A stretch of DNA of 64,000 nucleotides, from assembly GCA_029204225.1 (NCBI GenBank), contig CM055104.1, positions 48,430,451-48,494,450 of the forward strand, written 5' to 3'. This document shows, piece by piece, positions 48,101 through 61,011 of this stretch (position 1 is its first letter; each line of letters begins with the position of its first letter). Source of the stretch: Diphasiastrum complanatum (lineage: Eukaryota > Streptophyta > Lycopodiopsida > Lycopodiales > Lycopodiaceae). Both the position numbers and the translations under genes were made by a program. Below the pieces are notes generated by a model that made no database searches, had not been told where the DNA came from, and saw nothing but the letters and a program-made list of their open reading frames with translations.

Positions 48101-51100
48101 GAAATATCTCTGTTGCATAAACAGGTTTCAATGGAATGATTGTATTGTCACTCGGGTTTGAAAATATTTGAAGGAAAAGTCCTGTAATTTGTAATAGAGT
48201 GAATTCTTTATTGGAATGCACTTATTACTGACTTTTCTTGGATTTAGATATTTTCATATATCATCTTTCTAGTTAACTTTTATTGAAATTTATAATTTCT
48301 TTAAAAGGAGGGGTAAAGTGGTGGAATAAAATTCTATTTGAAAATCTACAGATTGCATAGTTTCAGAAAAGAACCAACTATGGTATAGAAATGAGATTTG
48401 GTCTGAAAGTAATTTCGAATAGATTCAGAGTAAGACACCTAATTGGAACTTCTCGAAAAAAGAGGAATTCTCTAGAGATTGTGTGGACAATCTGGATCTA
48501 GAATAGGTTTGATATTTGAATCATTATCTATAAGTCGTACAATGAAAGGTCAAAGGTTAGTAATTCCATTCTGGTTGGAATAGAAGTAAGTTTGACCAGA
48601 ATTTAAGTCTGAGAGTTTTGTATTGGATCAACCTAATCTTAGTTAGTACTAGGATCAGAGAGTGGTTGATTAAGTGGAAGAAATTATGTAATTAGAGGTA
48701 AGTTGGATTGGAAAATTGTTGAGAGTGAATGTTATTCATCTCAGAGATTTTTCGGATATGTTATTTACTCATGAGAAATAGAAAATCTTTTGTAGAAGTT
48801 ACAAGATCTCAGTGAGATATGTGAGTAACATATGTGGGTTCTGGAAGAATCTGCCAGATAAAAATGTGTTATGTACTAGGTCATAGTGAGATTATTCACA
48901 TATGTGCACGATTAATCTTGTATGAATCTACTATGTATTCCTGGTTACTAGGATTATTTGGTGCACTTAACCTAGTCGGTGAACATGAACATATGATCAA
49001 GTATTGTTTTGATAGATACTTGCAGAGTTAACAAATCTTTGTATGGAAGATTTATGGATTAACTTATAAATGATCTGGGTAAGGATCTAAATGTGATGTC
49101 ATACTAGTATAATTGAATTCTTCACTAGACATTTGAGATTTCTGAATCATTGGTAATAAACTTGAGTAGTTGATTACTCTAGGATGAAGTTAATTGGTAA
49201 AATGATCAGTGTGATGTGGATTCACCAAGAACTAATAGTTTTGATTTATATTGCTTGTAAGACGCATGATTAGTGAATCATTTGGGGTCATCAGTTAAAA
49301 TTGTGTGCATTGGATATACAATATTCTTGGGATAGAGTATTTCTTAGTTAAGGAATAGACTCAGCTCATTAGTGATTGTATCCCAGAGAGCTCAAATGGA
49401 TAACAAATCATAATGAATCCAAGAATAACAACTAAATTGATATTCAGCCAGACTTTGGATATCTAGATGTGATTCTGGATTGTGATCTAAAGTTTTTGTG
49501 GTTGAAGATGATTGTCATTTTGGTATGTGTTTAGTCTTTAATTACCAGTTGTTTATAGAACTTGAATCTTGCACTTCAGTTAAAGAATCATATTTTGGAA
49601 GTATTTCTAAATCCAGTATTTTCTTAGTGGAAATATTTTGGAATAATTCTTACTTTTCATGAGTTATGTTGGACATATACTCCAGTATCTTGTAAATAAT
49701 TAAGTATGATTTTGGATTTGAGGGAATTATGATTGACGAATTATATGAATCTTAATATTTATGGTTGACGAATCATAAATAGATACTTAATTATTGTCAG
49801 AGGATTATAAGGAATTGTAATGATTCTTAAGTGTGATGATTAATTCATGATCTATTATTTGAGTAAGAATTCAAATCAGTGTTTTGAATCTCTCTACTCC
49901 AGTATTTTATTTGAGAACCTATGGATCTCACAGACATTCTCACAAGATAAGAATTTGTGGAGAATTTAATTTATCTAGTGGATGTTATTCTGCTACAGTT
50001 ACTGGTCTATATATGTTTGAGTACAGTTCTTCATTGGATCTCCAGTTATCTTAGGAGACAGACAAGTCTATTAAGATGAATGAATGCTATTTTCTTATAT
50101 TTGGTGCTAGAAACAGGAGCATTTAACTCAAAAGAGTATCTGGGATACTCAGAGTTGAGTTTTAATCATTCTATATCTAAATGATTCTCCTAGAGATTCT
50201 AATTGAATGAATTATCATATATTAGAATTGGATTCTAAGGATATTTGTACTTGAAAGCTTATGAATTATCTGTCAGAGTTGTGGATAATTTCATACTGTA
50301 ATTATAATTATTTTATTATTTCTTTAACTTTAATCTCTTAAGTTAGGTTATATCACCCAGTGTTTAAGGAAAATGCTTTACATGAAGGTGATGTTACTAA
50401 CTTGTGATGAATGTAACCCAGGCGGAAAATTTATCGCTTAGTGTACTTTTCAAACCTGAGTTGTACTCCAGTGTAGAGATTATCTTTGAGTACCTGTTTG
50501 ATATGAAAATCAGACTCCATTTGCACTTTTTATTGTGTAGAAGGCAACTATCAACAGATTTAAAATCATTATGCAACTTCATACACATCCTATCAAGTTT
50601 GGCTTTATGTTTATCCATGACATTATTCATCAAGTCCTGATAATGTATCATATCCTTATTCTGAGATCTATAAAAAGGCAAATTTAGAATCTAAGATAAA
50701 TCTCAAAAAATGTCTCTACTCTAGGCCCTTCGGTGACAGAAGGCAAAACAAAAATAAATGGAAAAAAAATAGACTTAAAATAGTCAATATTATCAGTAAT
50801 TCTGAATTCTTGAAAAAAGGAGAGAAGGCTAGTCTCAAACCTAGACATTTCTCTGAGAATAGATAATAGTGGTTCTAATAAAAAAAACCAAAAGATCGAT
50901 TTCGAACGCGCGAGGGGTTCCAGAGTCAAGAGGAAGGTAGGGGTGTGCTTGATATTGATATTGGGATCGGAATATCGCTTTCAAGAACGCATGTACTGAG
51001 ATACACAAATGGCTCTGAGTGGCACGCTTGAAAGTGATATCATAAGAGGATATTGATCTTGAGCACGAACAGTTGTCTATAGCGTGAATAATATAAGAAG

Positions 51101-51200
51101 TGCGCTCAAAAATGATATCGAGAAAATAAAAATCGTTAAAACTGCATGAAAATCCGGGCCAAAATGAAGCTATGTATAAAAAAAAATTTGCACATGTGGA
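45196..51200. other. Long AT-rich stretch, no gene recognised
   Basis: About 6 kb without a convincing gene on either strand. Only short frames occur, none with a recognised domain. Two small duplications lie at 46127-46310. It may be the decayed body of the gypsy element whose 5' end is at 43706, but no pol motif was found to prove this. Confidence 0.5.
46127..46310. repeat. Two short tandem duplications
   Basis: AACTCGCATAGATG(C/T)TGGAGAA occurs near 46125 and 46160, each followed by CC(T/G)G(G/A)AAG(T/C)C-like text. GATGGGGGAGCCGGCC occurs near 46254 and 46286, each followed by (T/C)(C/T)AAATTTC. The units are about 35 and 32 bp. Confidence 0.75.
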
Positions 51201-51204
51201 GCTC

Positions 51205-51340
51205 GATTAAGGGGACACATGTCATGCGATCATTGGTGCACGTTCCATGTGATCAAGGGGACACATGTCATGTGATCATTGGTGCACGTGTCATGTGATC
51301 AAGGGGACACATGTCATGTGATCATTGGTGCATGTGTCCT
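51205..51340. repeat. Tandem array, three units of 46 bp
   Basis: Units start GAT(T/C)AAGGGGACACATGTCA at 51205, 51251 and 51297 and run into GATCATTGGTGCA(C/T)GT. Only a few bases differ among them. CACATGT and CACGTG words recur, and loosely related ACACATG text continues to about 51480. Confidence 0.95.
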
Positions 51341-52400
51341 AGTCGTACTACCATCATTGGATGAAATCTTTTGCATGTGTGGAATGACACATGGCGGGGA
51401 TTGACATTATGACATGCGTCCCACAAATAACGCGTCAACATGTGCCCCAATGAAAACATGACATGTGTCACACACACATATGTCCATTCGGCTGCCTTCT
51501 TGAATGTATCTGATCAGGGGTAGTGTTGCAGTATTGATCGTTTCAAAATGTGAGTGGGCAAGCGACAACGGGCCAAATGCTTACTGATTTCCTACTCTAG
51601 GGAATCAGTTGGCTTCTGGTTTCTTGCTTCTGACGTTTTCAAAAATGGTTCTGTCTATTATACGGCTTCATGGGCATTTATTAGACGTGTTCTTATTATT
51701 ACAATGCCCAAACTAGGTAAAATGGACTGATTAACGTTGTAGTATTTGTCTTGCCTGTTAGAGGACACTCAAGTTTGTCACTCTTGCACTGAAGCACATG
51801 CATAAACGACTATAATCAATCAAGCATCATGCTAGAACGTTCAACCATCATGTCAGCATGCAAAACCTTGAACAATGACTGAAATCCTTCTCTAATGCTG
51901 CAAAAACGAGTTGAAATCATATCCTAAACATTCTACACTTGCATAATTCACAAAACGAGAAATAAGAAGCTATTCTACAACATTTTAGAAGTCCAAGAAT
52001 CAAAAAAACCAACCAGTCTATTGATTCTTGGACATCCCAAGAACATCAAGAACAGGGTTGTAAGGAGATATGCAAGAATTACATCACAAACCCAGTCTAT
52101 TTAGTTTACCTGAATGCTGATTCCTACATTAATCCACAACTTAGGTGGCATCCTAGTGGCATTTCCACATTTCACAAATTACGAGTGGAAATAATGCTCT
52201 CCACTAGAGGTCACCATCAAAAGGTGGCTCACTCTACTTTCTTTAAGAGAGGTCTACTTGCATTTATTACTTGGCCTAGAAATACTAGTCCCTACATGGT
52301 CATTCCATCTTTCGGGATCCACCATGAGGCTTACACAATTCTTGCTTATCATTCCTAGCTAGCATTTCTAGGCTCTCATACTTGGCTCTCAGTCTTTGTT
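51341..52400. other. Spacer, no gene recognised
   Basis: No recognisable coding sequence. The part next to 52400 may be the continuation of the unrecognised minus-strand gene copy, but the match to the plus copy fades there. Confidence 0.4.
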
Positions 52401-54420
52401 AGTCTCGTCTTCGTAGAGACCTCTTCGGTCTAAGGGTGGAGGTGCTCTTGGGTAGCTCTAGCCGAGTATCTTGGAGATTCATCAGAATCAGCCAACATTG
52501 ACTGTAAACCTGCACCTGATTCTTGAAAAGATTCATCTCTGCTTGAGAGAAAGGCCTTGAGTCAGGTGCAGGTTGAGCTAACCAGGCGAGTTTTTGGTTT
52601 TGCAGTGCTTGCATCTTCGCTCCCAGACGTGTGTTTTCTACTTCACATATCTGGAGTTGCGCCTCAAGCCGTTGGGATGCTTCAGACTGAAGCTCGTGCA
52701 CCTTTGTGGAAGCATCCATCAGCGCTTTAGAGAGGCTCTGGACATACTAATTGAGACGTCCTCCTTTTGCTGCAGCTTCGTGATCTCCCGATGCCCGTCT
52801 TGCTCGTGTTGCTGAGTGATTATCAGCTCTTGCTGCAGCTTTTGATTTTCGCTCATAGCTGGGTGTTGTTGGTTGCAAGATGCAGTACTCGACTGTCCAA
52901 TAGGCTCTGGCGGCTATCGCGTCCTGGATGAATGTCCCCAAGGCTTGGTAGGTCATCGTTAAGTCCGTTGGAGCAGCTGGTACACTTACGCTTGTAGGGG
53001 CTTGTGAGGTAGTGACCCCGACAACCTGTATAGTGTCATCGTCCTCGTCCTCTATGAGTTGCTCCAGTGATCTCTTGTCATCAGGTGCGGTGGGATCTAC
53101 ATGATCTAGTGATGAAATAAAAACACTTTGTACAAATGCATCATCAGACAATGATCAGTCGCCCTCGGCAGCCTTTGATGGAGAAGTGGGTGGTGTGAGA
53201 GGAACAGAAGTGGAGACATGGATGGATATAGCTTGTCCAAAAGAGATAATGGAGGGAACAGAGGGGAACTTTAGGGTGGTATGGAGGACGAAAGGAGAAG
53301 ATGGGGCTGAAGTGGCCTGGCGTGACGGTGAAAAGTTTATGACCTGCATCCACGCCAGGGTGTCCGGAGACAACTGTTAATCAGCAGGATTGAACTGGAG
53401 AGGGATAACGGTGGAAGCAGGGAGAATGGAAGATGCGATAGTAATGGAAGGGGTGGTAGAAGATAAAACAGATGTAGAAGTAGTATCTACAGAGGATAAG
53501 GGAATGGAAACAGAAGCAATAGTTGTGGGTGAAACAGAAGAAAGAGGAACAACAACAGAAACAATGGTAGAGGGCTATACAGAAGAGGAAGTGGTGGTGG
53601 TAGAAGCCGGAACTATTACTGGTGTGATGGTGGTGATGTGGCGTCTGGTAGTAGGTGGAGATGAGGAGAAGGAGGCAACGCTACACATTCTTTTGCTGGT
53701 CGTCGTGTCAGTGAATGCAGGTTGGGCAGACATGGATGCGATGGATGGAGGACAAAGGTTAGTGTGTGGCACAATGGATGATAAGATGCTGGAATAGCGG
53801 AACCCATGCACCTTCGTCTTGAAAAGTGCACAAGCGAAGTTACACAGTAGGAAGCTCGCTGTGATATGTTCCCGAGCGTTTGGTTTGATGGAGATTTTTA
53901 GTTCGTGGATGAGGAAGGCATGCCAATCGTATGGCACAACCGTGGGGCCAGAGAGTCCCAAGAAGGACTCCACAATCTGACTAAATAGCTTGGACTAGAT
54001 TTTGTCCTTGCAAAATATTGAAACAACCAAAAAGTTGTTCAACAAATGTCGACCGTTTGAATGACTGGGTCCGTGATAGCCTCTATCAGGTACCCATTGT
54101 TAGTTTGGATTGAAATTTTAGGTGAAGTCTAGGTTACGAAAGGCTTTATCAGGGCTTTCGCCTGACGATGAGAGATGGGCTGACGGTGACCATCGAGTCT
54201 ACGTTAATCCGTACCTTGTACGTGGTACCCTCTGGTAGAGGAAGTGGAAACGCGACTTCGGGGCATCCCACGTGACGTAAGCATGAAGGGCGTGGCCCAT
54301 GTTGATGTCAGAGCTTAAAAGCGCTGGGTAGAACCTCGTTGCTACAAGAAGTGGGCCAACAATCTAAAGTCATGTTTTAATCAAAGCATTAGAAGGCAAG
54401 GGCCAAATCTGGGTGGTGAA
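52400..54420 (-). other. Minus-strand copy of an unrecognised Ser/Thr/Pro-rich, coiled-coil gene
   Basis: This segment is an inverted, diverged copy of 61075 to about 63000. Shared phrases, from high to low coordinates: AAGGGCCAAATCTGGGTGGT at 54399; the VVPYDWHAF segment near 53940; the Ser/Thr/Pro-rich domain near 53390-53740; DHVDPTAPDDKRS near 53110; and the Gln-rich coiled-coil region ending MNLFKNQVQVYSQ near 52540. It is broken. It joins a copia fossil abruptly at about 54420. The function is unknown and the family was not recognised. That two copies occur among retroelement pieces suggests a mobile or element-borne gene. Confidence 0.6.
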
Positions 54421-56232
54421 CTTGTGTTTTTCCAACTCCTTTTATATCATATGTGTAGTTGTCTCCCAACTTCACATTTGACCCATCATCTAATTTTTGA
54501 AAATTAGATAGCCACTCTCGCCTAGGTGTCATATGTTTTGAAGCTCCTAAATCAATAAACCAATAGTCTTCTTCCTTCGAGAAGCCACCACTAGAAGATG
54601 TTGATGCCAAAAACAACTCATAGTCTTCAAGATCCAAAGCACTCAATTTTGTATTAGATGTTTTTTTTTCTTCAGCAACATTCTCGTCCTGCTTTTTCTT
54701 GAACTTGTTGTGCCATCACTCCTTTGCATAATTCCTACTTTTTTGCAAATAAAACAGTTTTCTTTTTAAACCACATTTTTTTCATCTTCTGATCGATTTG
54801 ATTGATTCTCCTCCATATCTTGCTTCTTCTTCGTCTTCCCTTTGCCACCCTTCTTGGAACTTTGTTCTTGTTTCTTTGCTAGAAATGCCTATTCCTTGAA
54901 ATTGTCCCTGTTGACAATATTTTGTCGTCCTATAACTTTCTGTAGTAAGATGACATTTAGCTCATCGAAAGAAGTTCTCGTTTTTCTTAACGATATCATC
55001 ATTACAAAGCTTTGATAGGCCAAATATAGACTATTAAGTACAATGGGTACCAACACTGAACATTGAACACTTTCTCCAAACGCAATAAGTTGGCCTCTTA
55101 GATCTTTCACCCGAGTAAAGTAGTTTGTTATTGATTCACCTATACCCATCTTCAGTGTATGAAGCTTATTAGTCAAGAATAAGATTCGTGACTAATTTAC
55201 CGTCTCATACAAGTTTTTCAATATATCTCAAGCCTCCTTGGGTCCAACATCATCTCTGATATGAGGTATAATCATATCTCTAACTGATAAGTTGATGATA
55301 TGATGATATTTTCTTCTACGTCTATGATACTCCCGCAAATCTCTATCAGTGGTAGGAGGTATCTCGACACCTATGACAATCTCTCAATATTCTCTATCTT
55401 GGAGAATATTCTACATCTTGAACTTCCATATACTGTAGTTCGTTCCATCTAGCTTGCTAGACTCCGACAACACAGCATTGTTCAACCCTGCCATTGTACC
55501 GATCTACAACAACTCCCAACAACCTGATTTTAGCTTAATGATCAGATCACATCAGAACTTCTTCCACCACAATCTGTCCAACAATCAACTTGTCCAACAG
55601 TGACCTATCTAATAGAGACTTGTTTAAAAACAGCCTGTCCAGTAGTAACATGTCCAATATAGACCTATCCAGAAACAGCCTGTCCAGATCCTATTCAAAA
55701 TAGACCTGTCCTGCTACCTCAGATACGGCCTTCTCCAGTTGCTGTCGTCCTAAGGAACACTTGTCTTGGTCGTTGTTGCCTCAGGTACTGCATGTCTGAT
55801 CACTACTACCTCATGTACTTCTGCATCAAATGTTGTTGCCCTCAAATGTTGCATGCACCTACTGTTGCCGCCCTCATAAGCTACCTGCACCTACTATAAC
55901 CTGGTCAATTACTGCCTGCACCGCCTTGGAAACCACGTGCTCAGGTACTGCCGCCCTTAGAAGCCACCTGTTTAGGTAATGTCACCCTCATAAGGACCTA
56001 CAACAGATCTGCCGCCCTTAGGTAAAGCTTGTTCCAAATGTGATCTACACCAGGAAACCAACAGCCTGAAAAATTATGATTCAGCTCTGTAATCACCGAA
56101 TAACTTCCCTTCAATCTTCTCCTAGAAAATTTCCATTGTCTTCCTAACAACGTTGACTCCACATGCAACTTCAGCTCCTCCAATCTGATTGCACACCTGC
56201 AAACTCAAACTCTCTCTATCACCAAAAAGCCT
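54420..56232 (-). mobile_element. Ty1/copia fossil, gag part
   Basis: Minus strand: leader from about 56230, gag (LTNKLHTLKMGIGESI near 55170; RTSFDELNVILLQKVIG near 54965) and a protease-adjacent segment (YWFIDLGASKHMTPRREWL near 54560). It is cut at about 54420 by the unrecognised gene copy. The primer site and LTR lie on its right. Broken and old. Confidence 0.8.
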
Positions 56233-56244
56233 GCTCTAATACCA
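56233..56244 (-). other. Primer binding site of the copia fossil
   Basis: The minus strand reads TGGTATTAGAGC, one base from the standard copia primer site, and directly abuts the LTR at 56245. Confidence 0.8.
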
Positions 56245-56655
56245 TGTCAGAATTTGTGATACAAATTCTAGATGGAGTTACTAGTCCTACTAGCACTCAC
56301 ACAAAACCAAGCATAGAGAGAATTTAGATCATAGAAGAATTGAGCAATGCTCTAGCATATCAGAATTATTGTAGTGGGGCACCAGCCTACTTCAATAGTT
56401 TCTCTAATAAATGAGAAAAGCTAAGAGCCTAAAGCAAATAGCAAAAGCTAATTGCTAATAATACTACCTATATTTGATAAAGACCAAAAATGAACTTCTA
56501 AGTACTAAATAGATCCTAATCTAATAGTAGTGCGCCCAGCTACAGGCATAAGTGATAAAAAACAAATTTATTATAAATAGTAGTGGCCCCTACAATAGCA
56601 CGCAAACATGGCCAAACTATAATTGTTACATACCTATGTAACTAGCAGTACTTCA
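56245..56655 (-). mobile_element. 5' LTR of the copia fossil
   Basis: On the plus strand it starts TGTCAGAATTTGTGATAC beside the primer site and probably ends near CTTCA at 56655. The outer end is approximate because no partner LTR is present. Confidence 0.6.
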
Positions 56656-56676
56656 GACCCCTAATAGTCCATTTAG

Positions 56677-57669
56677 TGTTGGGGGCTATATGGCAAGGTA
56701 CCCTTAGGATTTAGGGTATGTGCCCTTGGATAAGGACAGGCAAGTGACTATACCTTAGTTGGAGGTATGGGGTCACGTGACCCTTGGATAAGGGGTACGC
56801 TTACTATTAAGGGTAGGTGCTTTAGATTAAGGTACTAGTGTCCTTGATTAAGGACAGGTAGGTGTCTATGCCTTGGATGGAGGTATGGAACCTAGTGAGG
56901 TGCTAGAAAGTCATTGGATGACTATTTTTCTAAACCTTGGGCCTCAACCTTGAACCATATCACTTTATTGGTCTAGGACCAAAGTATACTTGCACAACTT
57001 GGGCAATGGGACCTAGTAGGAGGGCGCCCCTCTAAAGTGTCCATTGAGTCCCCAACTCCCACAAGAAAGGCATTCAAAGAGTCATAGGTTATGGAAGGAG
57101 TCTCTTGACATTCCATAAGCCTATGGAGGCTCTTGGAGATTCTTTAACTCCCCTAGGCTTCTCTCTCTCTCTCATTGGATCTATTTTTTTGTCATTTTGA
57201 AGTTCTGATTTTCAGATCTGTAAGTCTGAAAATCAGATTTGAAAATTGAAGTTTTCATGAAGCTTCATTAGTTATCCATTTCTAGACACTAGTTTCTTGG
57301 TTTTGGAAATCTAGAATAATGAGAAATGTGAAAACTTTGGTTGCTTTTGAAATGACAAATAGAATTGGAATGGGAATGGAATGGGAACTTTATGTAAACA
57401 TTAGCTTGGATTAGTTGATTGAAGTTTACATAAAGATTTGGTTTTCATTTTTTGATTAAGGCAAATGTAGCTTGTTGCTGTTTTCCCCCTAAGCTTGGAT
57501 TAAGCTTGCAAATAGTAGGCTTGGATTGAGCTTACAAACAATAAGATTGAATGATTAGAAGTAAATGCTTTTTATTTGCATTGGATGTAACAATTGAAGC
57601 ATTTCTATCATTCTAATTTGAACACTTGTTGTTGTATTTGCATAATAGAAAAATACACAAGCAACCCCA
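56677..57669 (+). mobile_element. Probable LTR and leader upstream of a gypsy gag
   Basis: Begins TGTTGGGGGCTATATGGC and runs to the gag start at 57670. GGATAAGG(G/A) and CTTGG(A/T)T phrases are repeated several times in its first 250 bases. A 12-bp hairpin, CTGATTTTCAGA..TCTGAAAATCAG, lies near 57206-57237. No primer site was recognised, so the LTR/leader boundary is unknown. Confidence 0.4.
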
Positions 57670-58266
57670 ATGGATCAAACCAATGAAAACCCAACATTTG
57701 ATCTATCAAACCCATCCAATGTAGCACAAGCTCTTGAACTATTATACCAACAAATTCAAGCCACTAATAAGCAACTTCTTGAAACTAATCAAAGAAACCA
57801 AGACTTGGAGTCTAGGTTAACTAATCAGAAGAAACATGTAGTTCCACCTCCTGTAAAAGTGTTTAAGGGGGAGAAGAAGGATAGGAACTTCCAAGTGGTA
57901 AGTTCTTGGCTGAATGTTTGGAACAAATACTTTGCCATCAACCAATTCCCTGAATCTGAGAAGTTATCCACTGTCACTATGTTCCTTGAAGGAAGAGCAT
58001 TAGTTTGGTGGGATGACTTAGTTGCAAAGGGCAATCAACCTTGTACATGGGATGAATTTTGCAAGCTTTTTAGAGATTATTTTCTACCACTTTTAGATGA
58101 CTATGAATACTTCCAAAAGTTGAGTCATCTAACCATGAATAAAGGTTTGGAACAATTTATTCAAGATTTTCATGAGTACCTGAATCCACTTTATAGTGAT
58201 ATTCCGCCTAAGGTACAAATGTTAATGTTTATTGATGGGTTACCAAAAGATTATCAAGTTTATTGA
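57670..58266 (+). mobile_element. Ty3/gypsy gag fragment
   Basis: An open stretch of about 198 residues with a coiled-coil N-terminus (ALELLYQQIQATNKQLLETN), followed by a typical retrotransposon gag core: VSSWLNVWNKYFAINQFPES, MFLEGRALVWWDDL and FCKLFRDYFLPLLDD. It ends abruptly at 58266, where a minus-strand copia piece begins. The family resembles chromovirus-type gag; this is not certain. Confidence 0.85.
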
Positions 58267-59525
58267 AGTGAGCAAAAGCATCGTATTTCCTTTTCAAGAA
58301 ATATATCCATGTCCTTTTGGAGTAATCATCTATGAAAATCATAAAATAATAAGCTTCCCCCATCGACATGGTTTTCATTGGGCCACACAAATCACCTTGT
58401 GGTTCAAGTGGTTTTTTGGCTCTTGCAGCTCCTCTTTTTTTGAATGTCTCTTCCTCGTTACACATATGTCACACATGGAGTGGTGATCATCTTGTAATGC
58501 TGGTAAACCATTCACCATCAATCTTAGACTCTCATAGTTCAAGTGGCCTAATCTTTTGTGCCACAATTTCTATTGTATGTCGTCAAGGTGGCTAAACCAT
58601 ATTTTCATGGTTTTGCAACATCCAATTTGTTAAGGCCACAGTTACTATCTCGATATCCCTTTGCCACCACTTTGTAGTTGTGATCCATATCCTTCATTAG
58701 GCACCCATCTTTGATAAATGCAACCTTCAAATGTTGATTTGCCATCACACCAACAAAAAGCAAATTTTTTTTGAGTTTAGGAATATAAAGCACATTGGGA
58801 ATATTTTTTATCTTACCATCGGAAAACTGCACAGGTACATTATCGACATCCTGAATTTGGCATTCCTCCCCATTGGCCTGTGTGACCTTGTTTCCATCAT
58901 AGATTGGCGAGAAGTTCTCAAACCAATCATGTTTCCTGGTCATATGTCTCGTGGCGCCTTAATCAATAAACCACCTGACACCATCATCAACCTGGAATGC
59001 TAATGTTGATGAGAAGACACTTGTTTCATCGTCTTCAGTGATATTGCCCTATTATTTCACTTTTTTTGCCTTTATGTCAGCTTTCTTCTTATAGTATTCG
59101 CGTGCCCAATGACCAGGTTTGTGGCAATAGTAACATTTGTGCTTCTTCTTCTTCTTTTTTTCTACTTTGATGATGACTCTCCCTCATCCTCATCATCCTT
59201 GCCCTTCTTTGGAGTTTTTTTCCAACCTTTTTGTTTGTCCTTGGCTAACAATGCCTGATCATTTTGTGGAGTTTTCGTTGATTTTACTACCTCTCGATGT
59301 TGCTCCTCCTGCAACATGATCCCATGCAGATCTTCAAAGGTAGGCAATCTCTCCCTCGATGCAATGCCACTTACAAACATTTGTAGGTCCTTCGATACGC
59401 CACTCAAAGTAGTATGCGCCAATTTGACATCTCTAATGGGTTCTCCGATCGTCACGAGTTGGTCTCTCAGCTCTTTGATCCCGGTGAAGAAGAATCCCAC
59501 CGTTTCCATTAAGGATTGCCACAAC
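58266..59525 (-). mobile_element. Ty1/copia fossil, gag end to integrase
   Basis: Minus strand, high to low: gag end (GIASRERLPTFEDLHGIMLQ near 59375, close to the matching text at 27067 in the larger copia), a zinc-knuckle region near 59110, a protease-adjacent part, pre-integrase (MWHKRLGHLNYESLRLM near 58560) and integrase (MIFIDDYSKRTWIYFLKRK near 58340). It is of the same lineage as the 26285-37340 element. Broken. It lies between two plus-strand gypsy pieces. Confidence 0.8.
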
Positions 59526-59868
59526 GCAATGCCTTAATGAATCCAAATCTCTACAACTACGCCACGAAGCTCTGCATAAACTCTGTGAAACATGCTTACT
59601 AGCTGTGCATGCATTGGTAGCTGAAAAGGAAAGGCGCAAAGCATGGCACGATCACAAGTTACAAAAGAAGGATCTTCATTCCAGAGATTTGGTCATGATG
59701 TACAAAACCAAGACAATCAAGGGAAAATTAAAATTCACAGGCGAAGGTCCTTATCGGATCAAAGAAATTCTTAACCATGGAGCCGTGAATCTAGAGAAGC
59801 TAGATGGGACATTGTTCGACACACCCATCAACGATAGCCGGTTGCACAAGTACTGGCCACCACAGTGA
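59526..59868 (+). mobile_element. Ty3/gypsy integrase C-terminal fragment
   Basis: ERRKAWHDHKLQKKDLHSRD, LVMMYKTKTIKGKLKFTGEG and GPYRIKEILNHGAVNLEKLD follow the pattern of the Athila/Tat-type integrase C-terminus (KxWHD..L..K....GD.VLL(Y/F).SR....GKLK..W.GP). It ends at 59868. It may belong to the element with the tRNA-Asp-type primer site or to the gag at 57670; the window does not show which. Confidence 0.7.
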
Positions 59869-59869
59869 G

Positions 59870-60752
59870 ATAGATCCAGATTGGTGGTGGCATCTTACGA
59901 AAAGCTATTTTGCTAGGCAATCACAACTAGATCTAGGAAGATCAAGCCAAATCAAGCTAGATCCATCAAGATTCAGCCAGATTTGGCAAGATCGAGAAAA
60001 TCCATCAGGATTTAAGAGGGATCTAGATCCAAATAATATCAAGAGGAAAGCAGATCATCAGATTACGCCAATAAGTCCCCCAATTTGCAGATCAGAGACT
60101 TTGATCTCAGTAACTATGGCAATTAAGGGCAAATTTCACCCAAAACTGATGGATCTGCTACCAAATATCTATCAAAACTTCCAGAGAGCTACCAACAGTC
60201 AGATCTAATATGGATGAAGCAGATTACCAATTTGCAAAAGTTAAAAATTAGATCTCGTCAAAAAACACTCTAAAAGAGCACTTTTTTCATGATTTCTGGA
60301 GATCCCCTGGGAGATAGCTCTTAAAACTTGGATAGTCACTAGATCTAACCCAGATGCATCCATGAAAACCTCTTCAAGAGTTCCTGATGGAGAAATCATC
60401 ATTTTTGAGTGTATGCGAGGGTTCCCAGAAGCTAAATCTTCAGAACCTTCGTAGAGCATCAAGATCATTATACCAACCTTCGCAAGGGGCATAAATGGAA
60501 TAAGAGCAGTGAAATTAGCCTGCTTACATAGTCTGATCTTGAAAATCCAACCACAGGAACATGTTGTGTGAGACATCACCTCCTGTGAGAGTTGAACCCT
60601 CGCAGAACCTTCGCAAGGCAGTCAAATCACCTTCTGAACTCTCGTAGACTTCTCTGAGGTCTTAAAATTTTGTGAAGAAGGTCCCTGCCAAAATTTGGGT
60701 GGAACTGAACAAGGGAAAGTGGATTTCACCTAACACGCACTCTAAATTCCGC
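59870..60752. other. Spacer between integrase fragment and TATA box
   Basis: Rich in GATCTAG/AGATC words at 59900-60200. The repeated phrase GAACC(C)T(T)CGCA / ACCTTCG at 60430-60620 is also seen near 44930-44990 after the tRNA-Asp-type leader. No protein is recognised. Confidence 0.45.
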
Positions 60753-60760
60753 TATATAAG
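60753..60760 (+). promoter_or_regulatory. TATA box ahead of the unrecognised gene
   Basis: TATATAAG in the context CCGCTATATAAGGGC. A start of transcription about 30 bases on would give a leader of some 220 bases before the ATG at 61012. The spacing and consensus are good; activity is inferred. Confidence 0.55.
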
Positions 60761-61011
60761 GGCTGAATTCGAGTCATTTGTCACCTTTGCTGGCGAAGCT
60801 CTGCTCAATTTTTCACTGAAATTTCCAAGTTCTCCAAATGCGACCAAACTTTACACAAGCCCTCATCTGTATATTTTGAATCTAGATTTGGACTTTGAAC
60901 TATAGTTCTTACAATCCACCACTTGTTATTCACTGTTTTTCTCGTTCCCACCTCTTTTTACCTTTTCTACCATTTTTTTCACATTTTCGCACTTTAACTA
61001 TCACTGCTAAC

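Noticed and set aside
51205-51340. Regular repeats that might suggest a CRISPR array
   Set aside because: Units are directly adjacent with no unique spacers, and the DNA is nuclear plant sequence; this is an ordinary tandem repeat.
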